The notes beneath the pieces were generated by a model. The model worked only from the letters and a program-made list of their open reading frames with translations. It ran no database searches and was not told where the DNA came from. This document shows, piece after piece, positions 48,648 to 57,830 of a DNA stretch of 64,000 nt. Origin of the DNA: Candidatus Reconcilbacillus cellulovorans. GTDB taxonomy: Bacteria > Bacillota > Bacilli > Paenibacillales > Reconciliibacillaceae. Each line of letters opens with the position of its first letter. Position 1 is the first letter of the stretch. The position numbers and the translations under genes are program-made. The stretch is from positions 31,239 to 95,238 of the forward strand of contig MOXJ01000006.1 in assembly GCA_002507565.1 (NCBI GenBank). The letters run 5' to 3'.

Positions 48648-49817
48648 TCAGCTTGCCATCGCGTCGCCGAAAAACGTTTTGAGCGCCTTGTAAACGTCAG
48701 ACTTGTCGCGCAATTCGACGCAGACGAACGCCTCGTGCCGCAGAGCGGACAATTCCGTCCACAGCCGGCCGCCTGCACCGCCGTGGCGCCGGATTTCGCC
48801 GTAGCCGACCAGGTTGGCGCGGTCGATCAGCTCGCGTACCCGCCGGACCGTAAGCGCGTTGTCCGAATCGAGATTGTCGCCGTCGGAAAAGTGAAAAGCG
48901 TAGACATTGCGGTCTTCGCCGGGATAGTCGCCGTCGACGATCCGGATCGCCAGCTCGTAGACCGACGAACATTTCGTGCCGCCGCTTTCCCCTTTCGTGA
49001 AAAACGACTGCTCGTCGACTTCGCGTGCTTCGACGTCGTGGGCGAGAAACCGGATGTCGACGCGGTCGTATTTCGTCCGCAAAAACCGCACCATCCAGAA
49101 AAAGAAACTGCGCGCCACATATTTCTCGAACGTTCCCATCGAGCCCGACGTGTCCATCATGGCGAGCACGACCGCCGAACTGTACGGCTTTTCGATTTCC
49201 TCCCACGTCTTAAAACGGAGATCTTCGTTCCGAATCGGCCCGACGCCGCCCACACCCGCCGCCGGCGGCCTGCCGGCCAATGCCTGCCGCTTGAGCGCTT
49301 CGAGCAGCGTCCGGCGCTTGTCGACGTTGCTCATCAGGCCGGTCCTGCGGACGTCGTTGAACCGGACGTCGGTCGCGACCGCGTCCTGCGAACGCTTCGG
49401 CTTGAGCCTCGGCAAACGCAGGTCCTCGAATACGAGTTCCGCCAGCTCGTCGACCGTCACGTCCGCTTCATAGTAATCGACGCCGGGTTCCTCGCCGGCG
49501 CCGCTTCCCGCGCCGGACGCCTCCTGCGGCGCGCCCCCGACGACGTCGCCGACGCGCGTGCCGCCCTTGCCCTGGCCGACCATCGGCCGGTCGTCGAGCC
49601 GGAAACGGAAACGAGGCTCGTCGAGGCTGCGGATCGGCACCTTGACGATCCGGTCGCCCTGGGAGGTAATGATCGATTCCTCCGCGATGAGATCGGGAAG
49701 ACGGTTGCGGATCGCTTCCATCACTTTTTTGCGGTGGCGCTCCTGATCGATTTCCCCTTTGCGGTGCAGCGACCAGTCCTCGCGCGACACGATGAAGGAA
49801 GGTTCTTTCGGTTGCAT
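48648..49817 (-). CDS. yhbH: YhbH / YeaH (DUF444) protein with VWA-like domain
   Basis: 389 residues. The N-terminal half is basic (RKKVMEAIRNRLPDLIAEE), with a Gly-rich linker (GKGGTRVGDVVGGAP). The C-terminal half is a von Willebrand A-like domain with MIDAS motif MMDTSGSMG and later SDGDNLDSDNA. It probably binds partner proteins, since it always occurs with PrkA and SpoVR. It starts 52 bases after prkA. Confidence 0.93.
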   Translation of the reverse strand: MQPKEPSFIVSREDWSLHRKGEIDQERHRKKVMEAIRNRLPDLIAEESIITSQGDRIVKVPIRSLDEPRFRFRLDDRPMVGQGKGGTRVGDVVGGAPQEASGAGSGAGEEPGVDYYEADVTVDELAELVFEDLRLPRLKPKRSQDAVATDVRFNDVRRTGLMSNVDKRRTLLEALKRQALAGRPPAAGVGGVGPIRNEDLRFKTWEEIEKPYSSAVVLAMMDTSGSMGTFEKYVARSFFFWMVRFLRTKYDRVDIRFLAHDVEAREVDEQSFFTKGESGGTKCSSVYELAIRIVDGDYPGEDRNVYAFHFSDGDNLDSDNALTVRRVRELIDRANLVGYGEIRRHGGAGGRLWTELSALRHEAFVCVELRDKSDVYKALKTFFGDAMAS

Positions 49818-49869
49818 GGTCCCACCCCGCTTGTTCGGCCGGGCGCCGGCCCTCGGACGCGGGCGCCCG

Positions 49870-51768
49870 TTACCGGTTCAGAAGACCGCCGACGTACTTG
49901 AGCAGTTCGTTCGCGCAGACCGCACAATATCCGTGATGGTCGATCAGCCGCCGGGAAACCTCGTTCATCCGCTTGACCTGCGCCTCGTCGGGATGGTGGG
50001 AAGACGTCGTGATCTTGACGACGTCTTTCAGATCGGCGAACAGTTTTTTTTCGATCGCTTCTTTCAGCCGCTCGTGCGACGTATAGTCGAACGACTTGCC
50101 GCGGCGGGCGAGCGCGGAAATCTTGATGAGAATTTCTTCGCGGAACGCCCGCTTCTGATTTTCGGTGACGCCGATCTGCTCCTCGATCGAGCGCATCAGG
50201 TTTTCGTCGGGTTCGCGCTCTTCGCCCGTGATCGGGTCTTTCATCTTGTATCCGTGGCAGTAGGCTTCCACGTTGTCGAGATAATTGTTGAACAGCGTGC
50301 GCGCCGACTCCTCGAACGAGAAGACGAACGCGCGCTGCACCTCCGTCTTGGCGCGATGGTCGTATTCCTTGCGCGCGACGGTAATCAGGTTGAGCAGCCG
50401 CTCGCGCTCTTCCTTCGTAATCGACGGATGTTGGTCGAGCCCGTCCTTCAGCGATTTCAGCACGTCGAGCGCGTTGATGCAGGCTTTACCGCCTTTGATC
50501 AGCGCGCTGGAGATGCGGTTGATGACGTACCGCGGATCGACGCCGGACATGCCTTCGTCCGGATGCTCGCGGCGCAGCTCCTCGACGTCCGCCTGCTTGA
50601 CGCCGTCGACTTCGGCGCCGTCGTACAGGTACATTTTCTTGACGAGATCGATGCCCGGCTTTTTCGGCTCGCGCAGCCGCGACAAGACGCTGAACACCGC
50701 CGCCGTCCAGAGCGCGTTCGGCGCGATGTGCACCCCTTGCAGGTTGGACGCGTCGATCAGCTTCCGGTAAATGCGCTCCTCCTGGCTGACGCGCAGGTTG
50801 TACGGAATGCGCATCACGATCATCCGCGAATGGAGCGCCTCGTTTTTCTTGTTCGCGATAAAGGCGCGGTATTCCGTCTCGTTCGTGTGCGCCACGACCA
50901 GTTCGTCGGCCGAAATGAGCGCGAACCGCCCCGCCTTGAAATTGCCCTCCTGGGTCAGCGACAACAGGTTCCAGAGAAATTTCTCATCGCACTTAAGCAT
51001 TTCTTGGAATTCCATCATACCGCGGTTCGCCTTGTTCAGCTCGCCGTCGAACCGGTACGCGCGCGGGTCGGATTCGGAGCCGTACTGCGCGATCGTCGAA
51101 AAGTCGACGCTGCCGGTCAGATCGGCGATGTCCTGCGACTTCGGGTCCGACGGCGCGAACGTCCCGATGCCGACGCGCTCCGCCTCCGAAAACAGCACGC
51201 GCACCACGCGCACGTCCTCGACGCGTCCGCCGTACTCTTCCTCCAGACGCAGACGGCACACCGGGCAAAGGTCGCCTTCGATCCGCACGCCGTATTCCGC
51301 CTGAAACTCCGCGCGCAGTTCATGGGGAATCAAATGCAGCGGCTCCTCCTGCATCGGACAACCCTTGATCGCGTACACCGCGCCTTCCGGCGTCCGCGTG
51401 AACGCCTCCAGACCGCGCTTGAGCAGCGTCACCAGCGTCGATTTGCCCCCGCTGACCGGTCCCATAAGCAAAAGCAGCCGCTTCCGCACGTCCAGCCGCT
51501 GCGCCGCCGGCCGGAAATATTCCTCGACCAGCGTCTGGATCGCGTCTTCCAGACCGAACAGCTCGCGGCTGAAAAACAGATACTCGCGCCGGCCGTCCCC
51601 CAGCTCGCGGACGCCGTACGATTCGATCATCCGGTAAATGAGTTCGTGGGCCGTCCCCGCCACATAAGGCCGCTGGCGGACGATGTCGAGATACTCGACG
51701 AACGAACCTTCCCAGTGCAGCTCTTTTTCCCGTTCGCGATAAGCCGTCAGCTTCTCCAGAAACGCCAT
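49870..51768 (-). CDS. prkA: PrkA/YeaG serine protein kinase-like AAA+ ATPase
   Basis: 632 residues. An N-terminal AAA+ domain contains Walker A LMGPVSGGKSTLVTLLKRG. Two cysteine pairs (CPMQEE region and CPVCRL) lie near 190-220. The C-terminal third is the PrkA kinase-type domain (EILIKISALARRGKSFDY, VKITTSSHHPDEAQVKRMNEV in part). In Bacillus PrkA is expressed in the mother cell and affects sigma-K genes; recent work treats it as an ATP-dependent protease. First gene of the three-gene module, with an extended -10 promoter upstream. A palindrome at 51908-51921 lies further upstream. Confidence 0.94.
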   Translation of the reverse strand: MAFLEKLTAYREREKELHWEGSFVEYLDIVRQRPYVAGTAHELIYRMIESYGVRELGDGRREYLFFSRELFGLEDAIQTLVEEYFRPAAQRLDVRKRLLLLMGPVSGGKSTLVTLLKRGLEAFTRTPEGAVYAIKGCPMQEEPLHLIPHELRAEFQAEYGVRIEGDLCPVCRLRLEEEYGGRVEDVRVVRVLFSEAERVGIGTFAPSDPKSQDIADLTGSVDFSTIAQYGSESDPRAYRFDGELNKANRGMMEFQEMLKCDEKFLWNLLSLTQEGNFKAGRFALISADELVVAHTNETEYRAFIANKKNEALHSRMIVMRIPYNLRVSQEERIYRKLIDASNLQGVHIAPNALWTAAVFSVLSRLREPKKPGIDLVKKMYLYDGAEVDGVKQADVEELRREHPDEGMSGVDPRYVINRISSALIKGGKACINALDVLKSLKDGLDQHPSITKEERERLLNLITVARKEYDHRAKTEVQRAFVFSFEESARTLFNNYLDNVEAYCHGYKMKDPITGEEREPDENLMRSIEEQIGVTENQKRAFREEILIKISALARRGKSFDYTSHERLKEAIEKKLFADLKDVVKITTSSHHPDEAQVKRMNEVSRRLIDHHGYCAVCANELLKYVGGLLNR

Positions 51769-51862
51769 CTCGACCGCCTCCCCGCGCGGAATCCGCGCGC
51801 TCGATTACGTTCGGCCGTCACGTTTGCATGCCCCTTAGACAGGGCGAAAACGGGTTTCCTTC

Positions 51863-51871
51863 ATTATAACA
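51863..51871 (-). promoter_or_regulatory. Extended -10 promoter of prkA-yhbH-spoVR
   Basis: TGTTATAAT on the minus strand, about 95 bases before the prkA ATG. The -35 is poor. It does not match sigma-E. Confidence 0.5.
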
Positions 51872-51907
51872 CGGATCTGTTCATAAGAAAACAGAATTTT
51901 CTGATAA

Positions 51908-51921
51908 TTCATGCGCATGAA
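51908..51921. promoter_or_regulatory. Perfect 14-bp palindrome between the sensor-kinase and prkA genes
   Basis: TTCATGCGCATGAA is identical on both strands. It lies about 37 bases upstream of the prkA -10 and 33 bases past the kinase stop. A shorter imperfect dyad CAGAA-TT-TTCTG sits beside it. Operator for a dimeric regulator or part of a weak terminator; unresolved. Confidence 0.4.
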
Positions 51922-51953
51922 AACCAACCTTACACCCCCTCGTTTGAAAGAAA

Positions 51954-53750
51954 TTAAGAACGTACCAAAACAGGGACCCGAATTTCGACACACGTCCCCT
52001 CTCCAGGAGTAGAAGAAATAGAAAAATAGACCTTATCTCCATAGGCAAGCCGAAATCGACGAAAAACGTTATAAATCCCTGTATGTCTTTGAAAATACGG
52101 ATCCTTTATTTCCCCTTCTCCCTCCGCGGTGATCATTTCGCGAATTTTGTCCAAAACATGAGGCGCCATTCCCGCTCCGGTGTCGATAATGCAAATATGC
52201 AATTCGGCCTCCGATACTGCCTTCCTCGCGATTTCCGCCTTTACGGTCAGTAGAAACTCCCGCGGGTCCAAATGAGGGCTCCATCCGTGTTTGATCGAGT
52301 TTTCTACAAACGGCTGAATGCTTAATTTCATAATCGGCAATTCTAACGCAGCTGAATCGATCTCGAACCGAGCCCCAACATCCATTCCATTCCGATAATA
52401 GTGGATTTTTAGGAAGTTTTGAATATAGGCGATCTCCTCTTTCAAAGGCGCCCAGCCGCCGTCATTGCGGACATTGTAACGCATCATGCGCGCGACAAGC
52501 TGAACCATCTCGCCGACGGCTTCCCCGTTATTTTTGACGGCGTACGATTCAATCGTCTCCAACGTATTGAACAAAAAGTGGGGATTGATTTGAGCTTGCA
52601 ATTGAAGAAGTTCACGTTCTTTTTCCCTGATTTTTGTTTGATATACTTCTTGCTCCATGCGCTGCAACTCGTGCAGCATCTGATTGTAACTTCTGATCAA
52701 AAACCCGAATTCGTCGTTACCATACGGAGGGGGAATCGGAACGTATGTCCCCCGTCCCAAACTATGCATGCCGTCTTTGAGTTTGTAAAGCGGCCGCAAA
52801 ACTCCTTTCATGACCGGAAAGGCGATGATCAACGCGGCGGCCAGACTGACCACGGCGATGAACAATGTCCAGCCGGACGATTGGCGAACCCCTCGGGTCA
52901 TGCTGCTGAGCGGAGCCAGCCATACCAACTTCCAGTCTCCGTAAGGAATATCCGCGTAAGCCGCTTCGTATCGGATGCCGCCGGATGTAAACAGAATGCG
53001 GTTGTCGCCGGAACGGATCCCCAATGACTGTCGAAAACACTCGAGAACGTCCGGAGGATTCGGAACCTCGGAAACCGCCGTGCCTGTCCCGGAATGGTAT
53101 AATAAAAGGTGTCCCTCGTAGTCGTACCCGGGAACGCTGAGCATGCTTTTGAGCTTCTCTTCGCGAATCTCGACGATAAGCCACGAACGAACTTCGCCCG
53201 TGCGCAGATTATAGATCGGCCGCACGAACGAGAAAACGGTTTCCGGAGAGCCGATGATATAATCCATCGTATGCGGTACCGACAGTTCTTCCTTCCGCTT
53301 TCCGAAAAAAGACGCATAAAGCGGGTCGCGACGAAAATCAAAACCGTAACGGAATCCTTTGCGCGCGGATTCGAAATACGTTTTGCCTAATTCATCCAAA
53401 TACAACACGCCGACGATTTCGTTGCGGGACTGAAGCGCGTTTCGCAACACGGGTCGAAACGCGATGAGATAATCGGCTTTCTCCACCAAATTATCATCGG
53501 GGGTTTCCAGAAATTTTTGAAACGCAGAGTGCGTCAAAAGCGCGTCGAACGATTGACTGAGATCCTTTAAATACAGGGAAATGTCGTGCGATACGAATCG
53601 CACGTATTGCGAAGAAATGGACGACGAATACTCCATACTGGACCGAAACAGAAAATGCCGGGAACTGTAACTGACCAGCGAGATAGGAATCAGCGAAAGG
53701 CATGCTAAAATGAGAAACAGCTTATATTTCAGGGAAAAATATGATTTCAT
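51954..53750 (-). CDS. Sensor histidine kinase, YesM family
   Basis: 598 residues, membrane sensor of a carbohydrate-responsive two-component pair. TM1 near 8-30, an extracellular Cache-like domain about 40-290, TM2 near 293-315, HAMP about 316-370, a coiled segment rich in EKERELLQLQ, then the LytS/YesM-type phosphoacceptor block QINPHFLFNTLE with His391. The ATPase domain follows with N-box FVENSIKHG and G-box DTGAGM. ATG at 53750 with GGAGG 5 bases upstream. It is divergent from its probable partner regulator at 53860. Confidence 0.94.
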   Translation of the reverse strand: MKSYFSLKYKLFLILACLSLIPISLVSYSSRHFLFRSSMEYSSSISSQYVRFVSHDISLYLKDLSQSFDALLTHSAFQKFLETPDDNLVEKADYLIAFRPVLRNALQSRNEIVGVLYLDELGKTYFESARKGFRYGFDFRRDPLYASFFGKRKEELSVPHTMDYIIGSPETVFSFVRPIYNLRTGEVRSWLIVEIREEKLKSMLSVPGYDYEGHLLLYHSGTGTAVSEVPNPPDVLECFRQSLGIRSGDNRILFTSGGIRYEAAYADIPYGDWKLVWLAPLSSMTRGVRQSSGWTLFIAVVSLAAALIIAFPVMKGVLRPLYKLKDGMHSLGRGTYVPIPPPYGNDEFGFLIRSYNQMLHELQRMEQEVYQTKIREKERELLQLQAQINPHFLFNTLETIESYAVKNNGEAVGEMVQLVARMMRYNVRNDGGWAPLKEEIAYIQNFLKIHYYRNGMDVGARFEIDSAALELPIMKLSIQPFVENSIKHGWSPHLDPREFLLTVKAEIARKAVSEAELHICIIDTGAGMAPHVLDKIREMITAEGEGEIKDPYFQRHTGIYNVFRRFRLAYGDKVYFSISSTPGEGTCVEIRVPVLVRS

Positions 53751-53859
53751 GATGCCCTCCGTCCGATCCGAATCACCGTATCTGCTTCGTCTTTTCGTCC
53801 CTATTCGACGGTTTCATGCGGAATCCTTCTTTGAAAAAACCGGAACAAGGTGATCGACA

Positions 53860-55332
53860 TTGAAGATCTGCGTTGCGGATGACGAAAAAGAAGTGCGGGA
53901 AAGTATCGTCCGGAAAATCAAATCCCTCTTCCCCGAGGACCGGGTATTCGACATCGGATTCGGCCGCGCCGCTTTGGACGGCATGATGTTGGTCCGACCC
54001 GACCTCGCGTTTTTGGACATCCGGATGCCCGAAATGGATGGTCTAGAAATTCTTAGAGAGGTTAAAAAAGCATATCCTCATATGCATGTCGTCATATTGT
54101 CCGGCTATGACGACTTCGAATACGCACGGGGAGCGCTGCAAGGAGGCGCCATGGACTACTTGCTGAAACCCGCCGACCGAGATGAATTGCGGGAAGTTAT
54201 AGAAAAAGCAAAAAGTTCAATTCATAAATCTTTTTTAAAAGATTGGGAAATTATTCTAGAGAAACTATCCCTCCGTCATCACGTCTTTTTGCATGATCTT
54301 CGATGCCGGAACCCGGAGCTGTGGTTTGACGAACGACTGCCGAAAAACATCCTATTCGGCGATCCCACGAGCTTGGAAGCGGCGTGGGCGGCTTTCGGCC
54401 ACCTGGTTTTATGCTCTTTTATGGTAAATATGGATTATATGTCAATGATCGTTTCTCCAGAAGCGGAAGAGTCCCCCTCCGAGTTGCCGCCCGGTTCACA
54501 CGGTGAAATCACGTTTTCGGATAGACAGGACTTTTTGCCCGCCTTTCTCGCCGGTATGGATCGATGGGAAAGCCGGCGCTTTTTCGCAAGTACGAAACGC
54601 CCGGCTGTCGTCGCCAACGACGGCGAACGCGACTCCGTCGGCCGTCGGGCGGCACAGTGGCGAAACCATCTGCTAACGGCCGCCAAAAACGGAGATCACA
54701 AAAATTTAGAACCTCTGTTGAACGCCTGGTTGGAAAGTTTGCTACAAATGGAATATCGCGATCTGAAAAGGGAATGCACCGTCTTCATGGCGCTTTTGGA
54801 CGAAGGATTGAGCAAGGAAGACATCGTCTATCTGGACGAGGAAAAAATCCGATACTGGAGCGAGTGGACCGCAAAACACCGGACGTGGGACGAACTCGAA
54901 CGCCATATTCGCAAGTTCGTCCTGGAAGGAATCCGAACTCTTCTTTTATTGGAACATTCGAACGAAAATTCCTCATATTGGTTCGAACAGGCGCTTCGGT
55001 TGATCCATACGTCCCGCGATCCGAATCTCAGTTTGGAAACGGTCGCGGAGGCCGTAGGCGTTCATCCCGTAACTTTAAGCCGCATGTTCAAGCAACGAAC
55101 CGGAACGAACTTCGTCAGATACCTGATTCGCAGCCGACTCAGCCGCGCGAAAACACTTCTATTGAAGACGAACAAAAAAATCAACGAAATCTCCCAGGAA
55201 GTCGGATATGTCGACTACCGCTATTTCCGCAACCTGTTTAAAAAAGAATTCGGCCTGACGCCTTCGGAATTCCGGCGCCAAAACGGCGTCGCCGCCCCCG
55301 AGGACTCGGAAGATCCGTTCTTTTCCCACTAA
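53860..55332 (+). CDS. Response regulator with AraC-type DNA-binding domain (YesN family)
   Basis: 490 residues. Receiver domain 1-120 with acidic pair Asp7/Asp8, phosphoacceptor Asp53 in FLDIRMPEMDG, switch Ser81 and Lys103. A long unrecognised helical centre spans 125-385. The C-terminal AraC/HTH_18 domain (about 390-480) has VAEAVGVHPVTLSRMFKQRTG and EVGYVDYRYFRNLFKKEFG in part. The start is TTG at 53860 with AAGGTGA 6 bases upstream. It sits 110 bases from the divergent kinase gene and directly upstream of the transport operon it probably activates. Confidence 0.93.
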   Translation: MKICVADDEKEVRESIVRKIKSLFPEDRVFDIGFGRAALDGMMLVRPDLAFLDIRMPEMDGLEILREVKKAYPHMHVVILSGYDDFEYARGALQGGAMDYLLKPADRDELREVIEKAKSSIHKSFLKDWEIILEKLSLRHHVFLHDLRCRNPELWFDERLPKNILFGDPTSLEAAWAAFGHLVLCSFMVNMDYMSMIVSPEAEESPSELPPGSHGEITFSDRQDFLPAFLAGMDRWESRRFFASTKRPAVVANDGERDSVGRRAAQWRNHLLTAAKNGDHKNLEPLLNAWLESLLQMEYRDLKRECTVFMALLDEGLSKEDIVYLDEEKIRYWSEWTAKHRTWDELERHIRKFVLEGIRTLLLLEHSNENSSYWFEQALRLIHTSRDPNLSLETVAEAVGVHPVTLSRMFKQRTGTNFVRYLIRSRLSRAKTLLLKTNKKINEISQEVGYVDYRYFRNLFKKEFGLTPSEFRRQNGVAAPEDSEDPFFSH

Positions 55333-55387
55333 AAAGTTCCCCCTCTCCCGCTAATTCATTCCGCTGTTCTTCGTTCCGGTCCCCCCC

Positions 55388-55413
55388 TATACTCAAAAAT
55401 GCAAGCGACTTCA
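55388..55413 (+). promoter_or_regulatory. Promoter -10 and CcpA cre site of the sugar uptake operon
   Basis: TATACT at 55388-55393 is the likely -10; the -35 is weak, as expected for an activator-dependent promoter. ATGCAAGCGACTTCA at 55399-55413 matches the cre consensus WTGNAANCGNWNNCW at every fixed position except one W. It lies at about +1, where CcpA would block transcription. Confidence 0.6.
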
Positions 55414-55436
55414 AAACTCACGAGGAGGCATGTGCC

Positions 55437-56888
55437 ATGAGGAAAAGGCTGAATCTCGCCTTCCTTTCGTTGTTGCTGATCCCGTCGCTGATCATAGGGG
55501 GATGTCAAGACCGAAATGCAGCCGAAAAACAGCAACCGGCCGATTCGACGGGCGAATCCAAACCGCAAGTGTTGAAAGTATTATACGCCACCGTAGAAGC
55601 CGGGAGCGAAGCGATTATCGACGCCGCCAAAAAGTACGAACAGCAAACGGGCATCAAAATCGAAATCGATACGTTTCCTTACAATAATCTCCAGGAAAAG
55701 GTCTTTTCGGAGTTGGCCCAAAAAAGCGATTATTACGACTTGCTCGCCGTCGACACGCCCTGGATGCCGAAAATCATTCAGCACTTAGAGCCGCTTACGT
55801 CTTATATGAAAAATACAAAATCACCAGACGTCCTAAGACTCGATGATTTCATCGCCAAGGTCTTTCTAGACACGTCGGTGTTCCAAAAAGACGCGCCTCA
55901 CCGACAACCGCCGCAAATGGACGTAATCGCTTTGGATCGCATCACGTCCGCGGGCTTCGACGTTTGGAGCCTGCCGATCCAATCGAACGTCTTGACAGTC
56001 AGTTATCGAAAAGACTTGTTCAATGATCCCAAATATAAGGAAGAATTCCGTAAACAGTTCAACCGCGACTTGGAGATCCCGCAAACAATGGACGAATACC
56101 TCGAAGTTGCGAAATTTTTCACGCGCGACACCAACGGAGACGGCAAAATCGATCTCTACGGCACCACGTTGATGGCCAAAAAACACGAGGCCAACTTCGT
56201 CGATTTCAAATCGTTTTTGAGCACGTTCGGCGGAAAAGTGTTCGACGACAACTTAAAACCTGTCTTTAACGACGAAAAGGGCGTAAAGGCATTAGAAACT
56301 TACGGAAGCTGGATTCTGCAGCACAAAGTCACACCCCCGGGCGTGCTGACCTATACGTGGGACGAAGTAGCCACCGTCTTCGGATCGGGACAAGTCGCCA
56401 TGGCGATGAATTACCACAATATGAAACTCGACCCGAAAGTGCAGGGCGGACAAGCCGGATACTTCATGTTCCCGGGAGTCAAAGAAGGCGACAAGATCGT
56501 CCGGGGACCGCACTTCGGTTCGTGGGGAATCGCCGTCAACAAATATTCTAAAAACAAGCAGGCCGCTTACGAGCTTGCGGAATTTTTGGCAAGTCCGGAG
56601 TCGCAGAAAGGTTACCTGCAATTCAACCAGCACGTGACGCGCATTTCGGCCTATGAGGCCTCGCGGTCGATCGCCGATCCCGGCGTGCGCGAATATTACC
56701 AGGTACTCGGCGAATCGCTGAAAGTGGGCGTGGGTCGGCCGCGCATCACGAATTACGACCAGGTTTCCGAAGCGGTGCAAATCGCGATCAGCGAATATTT
56801 GTCCGGGAAAAAAGACGCCAAAACCGCATTGGACGAAGCCGCGAAACAGGTTGAAACGTTGATGAGACAGGCAGGATATTACAAGTGA
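55437..56888 (+). CDS. ABC transporter sugar-binding lipoprotein (extracellular solute-binding family 1)
   Basis: 483 residues. Signal peptide with lipobox LIIGGC (Cys23), then a Gln/Ala/Asp linker and a type 1 solute-binding fold: LKVLYATVEAGSEAIIDAAKKYEQQTG-like start, WSLPIQSNVLTVSYRKDLF and FFTRDTNGDGKIDLYG, an acidic loop like those of carbohydrate binders, plus FGSWGIAVNKYSKNKQAAYE near the C-terminus. GAGGAGG with 7 bases to ATG. First gene of the uptake operon; a 9-bp stem lies between it and the permease gene. Confidence 0.93.
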   Translation: MRKRLNLAFLSLLLIPSLIIGGCQDRNAAEKQQPADSTGESKPQVLKVLYATVEAGSEAIIDAAKKYEQQTGIKIEIDTFPYNNLQEKVFSELAQKSDYYDLLAVDTPWMPKIIQHLEPLTSYMKNTKSPDVLRLDDFIAKVFLDTSVFQKDAPHRQPPQMDVIALDRITSAGFDVWSLPIQSNVLTVSYRKDLFNDPKYKEEFRKQFNRDLEIPQTMDEYLEVAKFFTRDTNGDGKIDLYGTTLMAKKHEANFVDFKSFLSTFGGKVFDDNLKPVFNDEKGVKALETYGSWILQHKVTPPGVLTYTWDEVATVFGSGQVAMAMNYHNMKLDPKVQGGQAGYFMFPGVKEGDKIVRGPHFGSWGIAVNKYSKNKQAAYELAEFLASPESQKGYLQFNQHVTRISAYEASRSIADPGVREYYQVLGESLKVGVGRPRITNYDQVSEAVQIAISEYLSGKKDAKTALDEAAKQVETLMRQAGYYK

Positions 56889-56906
56889 CTTTCCGGAACA
56901 CCGATT

Positions 56907-56932
56907 GCGGGGGGCATCTGCAAGCCCCCCGC
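56907..56932 (+). other. Intercistronic hairpin between binding-protein and permease genes
   Basis: Perfect 9-bp stem GCGGGGGGC/GCCCCCCGC with an 8-base loop, with no T run after it. Its position, just after the binding-protein stop and before the permease ribosome site, suits 3'-end mRNA stabilisation or partial transcript attenuation so that binding protein exceeds permease. Confidence 0.65.
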
Positions 56933-56952
56933 GAAAGGGAGTTGAACACCGC

Positions 56953-57813
56953 TTGAAGACGAAATACGCGTTGCTAGCGCCGGCTTTGACCGTGTTGGTT
57001 TTCATGACCGTCGTACCGTTTTTCTTTTCGCTGGCGACAAGCCTGACGGATTACAAGGCGACCGAACCGGACCGGTGGCGCTTCGTCGGCTTCGCGAATT
57101 TTTACCGGGCGCTTACGGACCGGGATGTCCTGACGTCGTTATGGAACACCGTTCTCTATGTCGGTTCCGCGGTGACATTGGAATTTTTTCTGGGAATGGC
57201 GGTTGCACTGTTGTTCAGCCGAAACATGCGAGGTATTCGGACCATCCGCATACTCCTGCTTTTACCGATGATGACGACACCGGTCGCCGTGGGTTTGATG
57301 TGGAGATGGTTATTGAATACGGATTTCGGCATCGTTAATTACTATTTGAATACGTGGCTCGGCATGAACGGTCCGAACTGGCTGGGAGATGAATCGCTCG
57401 CCATGCCGGTGGTCGTCCTGGTAGATGTTTGGCAATGGACGCCTTTTATGGCACTTGCTTTATTGGCCGGTCTGCAATCATTGCCCGAAGAGCCGTTCGA
57501 AGCCGCCAAAATCGACGGAGCTTCTTCGTGGCAGACTTTCCGTCACGTTACGTTGCCGCAGCTTAGGTCGGTCATTCTGGTCGTATGGCTGATTCGGATG
57601 ATCGACGCGTTCAAATCGTTCGACGTCGTCTGGACGCTGACGAACGGCGGTCCCGGACTCCGGACGGAACTGTTCAGCCTGCGGATTTACCGGGTTGCGT
57701 TTAAGTATTGGGAAACAGGTTATGCCTCGGCTCTTTCCTGGATATTTCTGATCATCATTTTACTCGTGGCTTCGCAGTTTATCCGATTTTTGTACCGCGA
57801 AACGGCCAAATAG
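56953..57813 (+). CDS. ABC transporter permease, CUT1 family (first)
   Basis: 286 residues, six membrane segments. The cytoplasmic EAA loop EAAKIDGASSWQTFRHVTLP near residue 190 is the ATPase docking site. The start is TTG at 56953 with AAGGGAG 11 bases upstream; a further upstream frame start at 56905 would run through the hairpin and is unlikely. MalF/UgpA-like. Acts with the second permease and the binding protein. Confidence 0.9.
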   Translation: MKTKYALLAPALTVLVFMTVVPFFFSLATSLTDYKATEPDRWRFVGFANFYRALTDRDVLTSLWNTVLYVGSAVTLEFFLGMAVALLFSRNMRGIRTIRILLLLPMMTTPVAVGLMWRWLLNTDFGIVNYYLNTWLGMNGPNWLGDESLAMPVVVLVDVWQWTPFMALALLAGLQSLPEEPFEAAKIDGASSWQTFRHVTLPQLRSVILVVWLIRMIDAFKSFDVVWTLTNGGPGLRTELFSLRIYRVAFKYWETGYASALSWIFLIIILLVASQFIRFLYRETAK

Positions 57814-57830
57814 CGGGGTGACAAACATCC

